Below are positions 60,221 to 64,000 of a stretch of 64,000 nt of DNA, piece by piece (position 1 is the first letter of the stretch; each line of letters opens with the position of its first letter). The translations under genes were made by a program, and so were the position numbers. Location: positions 124,001 to 188,000 of the forward strand of contig JAPWGK010000032.1 in the NCBI GenBank assembly GCA_029641185.1. Direction: 5' to 3'. Below the pieces are notes generated by a model. The model had not been told where the DNA came from. It made no database searches and worked only from the letters and a program-made list of their open reading frames with translations. Origin of the DNA: Pseudofabraea citricarpa. Its lineage: Eukaryota; Ascomycota; Leotiomycetes; Helotiales; Dermateaceae.

Positions 60221-60426
60221 AAAAAAGAAAAGAAAAGAAGAAATAAGAGGGGAGGCGACAGAGAGTTATATCTCCTTCTCTAGATAGATATCCAAACGAG
60301 GAATCTTAACGGTTCTTCGGAAGGAAGGAAGAAAATACATAACCTGGATCTCGCTGTCCGGTTTGAGAGGCTCTTTCCTTCTTTCTTTCTTTCTTTCTTT
60401 CTTTCTCTCTTCTCCTTCTTCTTCTT

Positions 60427-60600
60427 CTTTTCATGGGGGCCAGCCCCCAAACCCCCGTTGCTCTGCGAGGCCGCTCTCTCTTCTTCTTTTTTCTCTTCTC
60501 TTCGACTCTCAATCTTTTCTTTTACCCCTTTCTCGAACAAGTCATCTGCCTCACGGCCTCGCAGAGCAACGGGGGTTTGGGGGCTGGCCCCCATGAAAAG
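60427..60600. repeat. Perfect 47-bp inverted repeat made of GC-rich repeat copies C and D
   Basis: Copy C (60427-60473, CTTTTCATGGGGGCC... forward) and copy D (60554-60600) are exact reverse complements over 47 bp, separated by 80 bp. Outside the arms the left flank is polypyrimidine (about 60370-60426) and the right flank polypurine (60601-60830), so pairing could extend further. A transcript across it would fold into a strong hairpin. Confidence 0.88.
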
Positions 60601-60831
60601 GAAAGAAAAGAAAAGGAAAGAAAAGAAAAGAAAAGAAAAGAAAAGAAAAGAAAAGAAAAGAAAAGAAAAGAAAAGAAAAGAAAAGAAAAGAAAAGAAAAG
60701 AAAAGAAAAGAAAAGAAAAGAAAAGAAAAGAAAAGAAAAGAAAAGAAAAGAAAAGAAAAGAAAAGAAGAGAAGAGAAGAGAAAGAGAAGAGAAGAGAAAG
60801 AGAAAGAGAAGAGAAGAGAAAGAGAAAGAAG
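60593..60831. repeat. Long AAAAG polypurine tract
   Basis: About 165 bp of nearly perfect AAAAG units, then 65 bp of GAAGA/GAAAGA variants, all purine on the plus strand. The 5-bp unit gives an open frame coding for Lys/Arg/Glu repeats that is not a gene. Confidence 0.92.
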
Positions 60832-60985
60832 ATTATAGGAGAGGTGGAAATTTCATCTAGTTTATATCAAACAGCCGTCTATGCCTATCTACCGATCTAT
60901 TATATCAATACCATCTACTCTTACACACGCCACACGCCACACAACCACAACCACAACCACAACACTCGGTGCTCTCTGCATCTAT

Positions 60986-62828
60986 CTAGAACCTCGAGAT
61001 ATCACGGCCAAAGACCCAGTTCACGGACCAGTAGATAGGGATGAGCAACTTGTTGCGCCAGCTGATGGTCTGGGTGAGGTAGGCGCCGCGCCAGATGATC
61101 CAGGCGGTGCGGCCCTTGATCTCCGTCTTGTCGTCGGTCTGCATGATGGCCTTCATGTTGCCGAGGTAGGTCATGACGCCCAGGTTCTGGAAGGTGAAGC
61201 CCTTGACGTCGAGCGTGTTGGTGTTCAGCCGCCCGGCGAGCCACTTCGCCTCTTGGTTCGCCACCTGCGCCGTCGCCGGCAGCGATTTGTCTTCCAGCAC
61301 CGCCACGTCGCCCAGCGCGAAGACGTCGCTCATGGTCGCCTCGGCCGAGCCGGGTGACGATGGGTTGAAGAGCTTCACGCGGAACCGGTCGTCGACTATC
61401 AGACCACCGCTCTTGGCGTGTCTCTTCAGAGCCCACTTCTCGCTTCCTGGAGACGGAGACCGAGAGGCAGAGGGAGAGGGAGAGGGAGACACAGATGGAG
61501 ACGGGGACGAGAGGATGGCAGAGGATGACGGATACGTGTGGACCGTATCGAGAGCATGTTGGATGAAGGGGTTCATCATCAGCCCCGTGCTCCACACACA
61601 CATGCCCACCCCGATCTCGCCGTCTTCCTTGGTGCGCAGCGTAAAGCAACCCGCGTCCTTCTGCGAGTCGCCGGATCCAGGGAGGCCCGGACGCAGCTCT
61701 TGGATGTGGTGCTCCGTCTTGATCTGGATGCCGTCGCGGCGGAAGAGCTCCAGCGCGTACGTGGCCAGCTTGGTGTCGAACATGGGCAGGATCTTGGGCG
61801 CCACGTCGTAGATGCTTATCTTGATGTGCGGGATCAGAGATGGGTAGATCTTGCGCAGATCTTCGTGGCACAGGTCGAATAGCTCGGCGGCGAACTCGAC
61901 ACCGGTTGCTGCAAGAATATTAGATGTGTTGAGATTCGTCATGTGATGGAGAGGCTATGCAACTTACGACCACCTCCTACGATTGCAAAATTGAGAAGCT
62001 GGTCTCGTAGTTTAGGAGATGTGGTTGGGAGCGAAGCGGTTTCGAAGCCTAGATATTAATATCAGATTAGTAAGTTGGTTCAAGACAAAAAGTAAAACAA
62101 AAAAATCCACATACACTCCAGAATCCTCTTCCGAATTTTCCTAGCATCAACCACATCCTTCAAGAACAAGGCATTTTCTCTAACGCCCTTGGTCCCAAAA
62201 GTCTGACTATAACAACCGACGGCCACGACCAACTTATCATACTTGAGATCAAACACCTGGCCCTTCTTCCTCTGGACGCCATCGATCTTGGGATCCGTCA
62301 GGCTATGAGCGACGCCCTCGACCCACGGTGAGCTCTTGGCCTTGTGGATGGCATTCTCCTCGATCTTGACCGTCTTGGTCGCGAAGCTCACGTCGTCGGC
62401 CCAGCCCTGGAAGTACTCGACGCCCGTCCCACGTGCGCGGACGGATTCCAGCGTGTTGCGGAACTCCAGAGTCCCGACGGCGGTGGATGCCAGCAGCGGC
62501 GTGAAGACGAAATACGAGCGTGGCGAGACGACGACCGTTTGGAACTTCTTCTTGTCGAGCTGCCGGGAGAGCACGAAGCCTGACCAGCCGGAGCCGAGGA
62601 TGACGACCCTCTCTCGATCTGTGCGTGTCTTAGCACTTTCTTCTTCTTTTTCTTTTGGGGATTATAACAGAGATTATTTCATTTACCTCCTTTGCTTGCG
62701 TCTAGCTCTTGCGTTGAGAGTTTCCGAATCTGTTGAAGAAGGGCCCTGGTGTTGACGTTGCCGTTGCCGTTGACGTTGCTTGTGATAGGCCGGCAAGTCC
62801 GGGTAGCTCTTGTGCAGAGAGACATCAT
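60986..62828 (-). CDS. Type II NADH dehydrogenase, mitochondrial (rotenone-insensitive)
   Basis: FAD enzyme passing electrons from NADH to ubiquinone without pumping protons, bound to the inner mitochondrial membrane. Exons 62828-62687, 62618-62115, 62048-61968 and 61908-60986, 549 aa. The first exon encodes a presequence rich in Arg, Asn and Ser ending Arg-Lys-Leu-Ser-Thr; only this frame joins correctly to exon 2. The FAD site reads Leu-Gly-Ser-Gly-Trp-Ser-Gly-Phe (about residues 54-61). The second Rossmann motif, Val-Gly-Gly-Gly-Pro-Thr-Gly-Val-Glu-Phe-Ala-Ala-Glu, spans intron 3. Ala-Leu-Gly-Asp near the C-terminus is the second FAD contact. An unusual Ser-Pro-rich insert of about 30 residues precedes Glu-Lys-Trp-Ala-Leu (about 390-420). 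No EF hand is seen. Internal (NDI) or external (NDE) facing cannot be decided from sequence. Confidence 0.9.
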
Positions 62829-64000
62829 AAGGCTGAGAAGCGAGAGCGGAGGGGAAAGAGATCAAAGAGCCTCCAACAGAGATGCCACCAACACCAAGGT
62901 TGAATCAAGATAAATGAGTCGGTGTTCTTGTCGTTGTTCCACTTGGACGAGCGAGAATGAATGAAGGTGCTGCTTCGGATTTGTTGTTGAGTTGAAGGAG
63001 AGTTGAGTCAACAGCGAGGAGCTTAAAGACGGAGCCGCAGTCGCTGGCACAGGCACAAGCACATCCTACCGAGATCTCCCGGAAAGGGGAAGTTCCCAAC
63101 CCCATGACCTCACATGCCAAACTCAGAGAGAAACCAAATAGCATTCACGTCTTGTGAAAGAGAAAATGTTGGATTCCGAGTATAGCGCTCTTGACATGCT
63201 TCAATCCTCTTCTCTATCGTGCTCTTCCCGAGGCTTCATGAGCGTTGGAAAAAGAGTAACATGTGCGCTCAAGAGGTGCTGATAGATTTGCTGACACAGA
63301 AGTTCGGAGAAGATAGGGAAAGAAAGAGATTGGGAGGAAATTGAGATAAGAGATATTTGGCCATTTTTGTCTACAGCATTCAGCTCGATTGCTATGTCCT
63401 TTATGTACCTTCACAACAGGTTGGTCGTGTTTTGGAGACTTTTTGGTTGTGGTTTTTGGAGATCTGTTACTTTGCTCTTGAAGATGGGATTCGCCCACGT
63501 ATGGGATATTTCCGGATTTCACGTGACAATGTGAAGTTGTGAGATTGAGGATAAACAAGAATCAATCCGAAAGTACTTGTATCTTTCCAGGATCACGAGC
63601 TGATCAAAAAACCCAATAGCTAAAGTACCTACAAACCCCAACGTACTCAATACTTATCATGTGATGCAGCTGTGGAAAATTCGGTCTTACTTTTTTGCTA
63701 TTCCGAGGTTGAATATGACCTCATCCACCACATGTCTATCACTACAAACGATGCAGTACCTGAATCCAGATTCAGGCGTCACAAGAAAGCCCTCAACATC
63801 GACTTCTTGAGAAACCAGTGATTTAGTATAGGTGCCCAATTCCAGTCGGTGTCGACTTGGCACTAGTCTGGCCGTCCACGTCAGTAAGACACGTACAGCA
63901 TAGCATAGCTCAGCTCAAGTGCATCTCATCTTCCCTTACCGCTCGTCCGCGCCCCGAACAAATAAACAAGCAAACCAACCAAACAAACAAACAAGCCAAT
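62829..64000. promoter_or_regulatory. NADH dehydrogenase promoter and right-edge non-coding DNA
   Basis: About 1.2 kb to the window end. The first 350 bp carry the dehydrogenase leader (CT-rich on its coding strand). No gene is supported; the last bases are AAC/AAAC-rich (63958-63995), suggestive of a leader of a plus-strand gene beyond the edge. Confidence 0.5.

Noticed and set aside
60433..61038. 201-codon frame with Lys/Arg/Glu repeats
   Set aside because: Translation of the AAAAG tract and the GC-rich repeat; it also runs antisense into the NADH dehydrogenase gene.
62683..62865. 60-codon minus-strand frame starting Met-Ile-Ser-Phe as the first NADH dehydrogenase exon
   Set aside because: Its phase at the donor does not join to exon 2; the overlapping frame starting at 62828 joins exactly and looks like a mitochondrial presequence.
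1..64000. PKS, NRPS or terpene synthase genes, CRISPR arrays, rRNA, tRNA
   Set aside because: Looked for by motif and found none, so the 14-25 kb block is not called a classical secondary-metabolite cluster.

Overview
This is a window from a filamentous ascomycete (Pezizomycotina). The genes carry short spliceosomal introns (about 50-70 nt, GTRNGT donors, CTAAY-like branch sites). Several gene families are typical of moulds: a Zn2Cys6/MHR regulator, a bZIP-DUF3425 regulator, Dal5-type MFS permeases, a fungal TRK and a rotenone-insensitive NADH dehydrogenase. The class cannot be fixed by reading alone. Eleven spliced gene models were rebuilt by joining exons so that the frame and the family consensus continue across each junction; two further genes (the Zn2Cys6 regulator and the DEDD exonuclease) are single-exon. 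Lengths below come from those joins.

Layout. (1) 1-8.4 kb: the 3' end of a gene cut by the window edge, then about 8 kb with no firm gene and one weak spliced candidate at 4.66-5.20 kb. (2) 8.4-13.3 kb: convergent housekeeping genes for the mitochondrial SAM37/metaxin import subunit and mitochondrial isoleucyl-tRNA synthetase. (3) 14.0-25.2 kb: a compact five-gene block with Dal5-like permease, flavin monooxygenase, M19 dipeptidase-like hydrolase, Zn2Cys6 regulator and a second Dal5-like permease. It has two divergent promoters that share a GATGCCGCT motif. This looks like a small uptake, oxidation and hydrolysis module for a nitrogen-containing compound and is the most interesting coding feature. 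(4) 25.5-29.8 kb: a DEDD 3'-5' exonuclease and a medium-chain alcohol dehydrogenase in AT-rich surroundings. (5) 29.8-36.5 kb: AT-rich, without firm genes, holding a clean 345-bp MITE with TA target duplication. (6) 36.5-41.0 kb: a TRK potassium transporter and a PHAF1 (UPF0183) family protein, then a stretch that looks like a decayed coiled-coil gene. (7) 43-58 kb: an aquaporin with a polyglutamine/glycine-rich tail and a bZIP regulator, divergently arranged across about 6.6 kb of microsatellite-dense DNA. (8) 58-61 kb: a repeat island with four copies of a GC-rich palindromic repeat (two forming a perfect 47-bp inverted pair), a solo LTR with an ATAAG duplication, and long GA and AAAAG tracts. 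(9) 61.0-62.8 kb: a type II NADH dehydrogenase with a mitochondrial presequence, then a non-coding edge.

Many intergenic regions are full of five-base microsatellites and poly-pyrimidine tracts, so most long open frames there are repeat artefacts and were left out. No tRNA, rRNA or CRISPR array was recognised.
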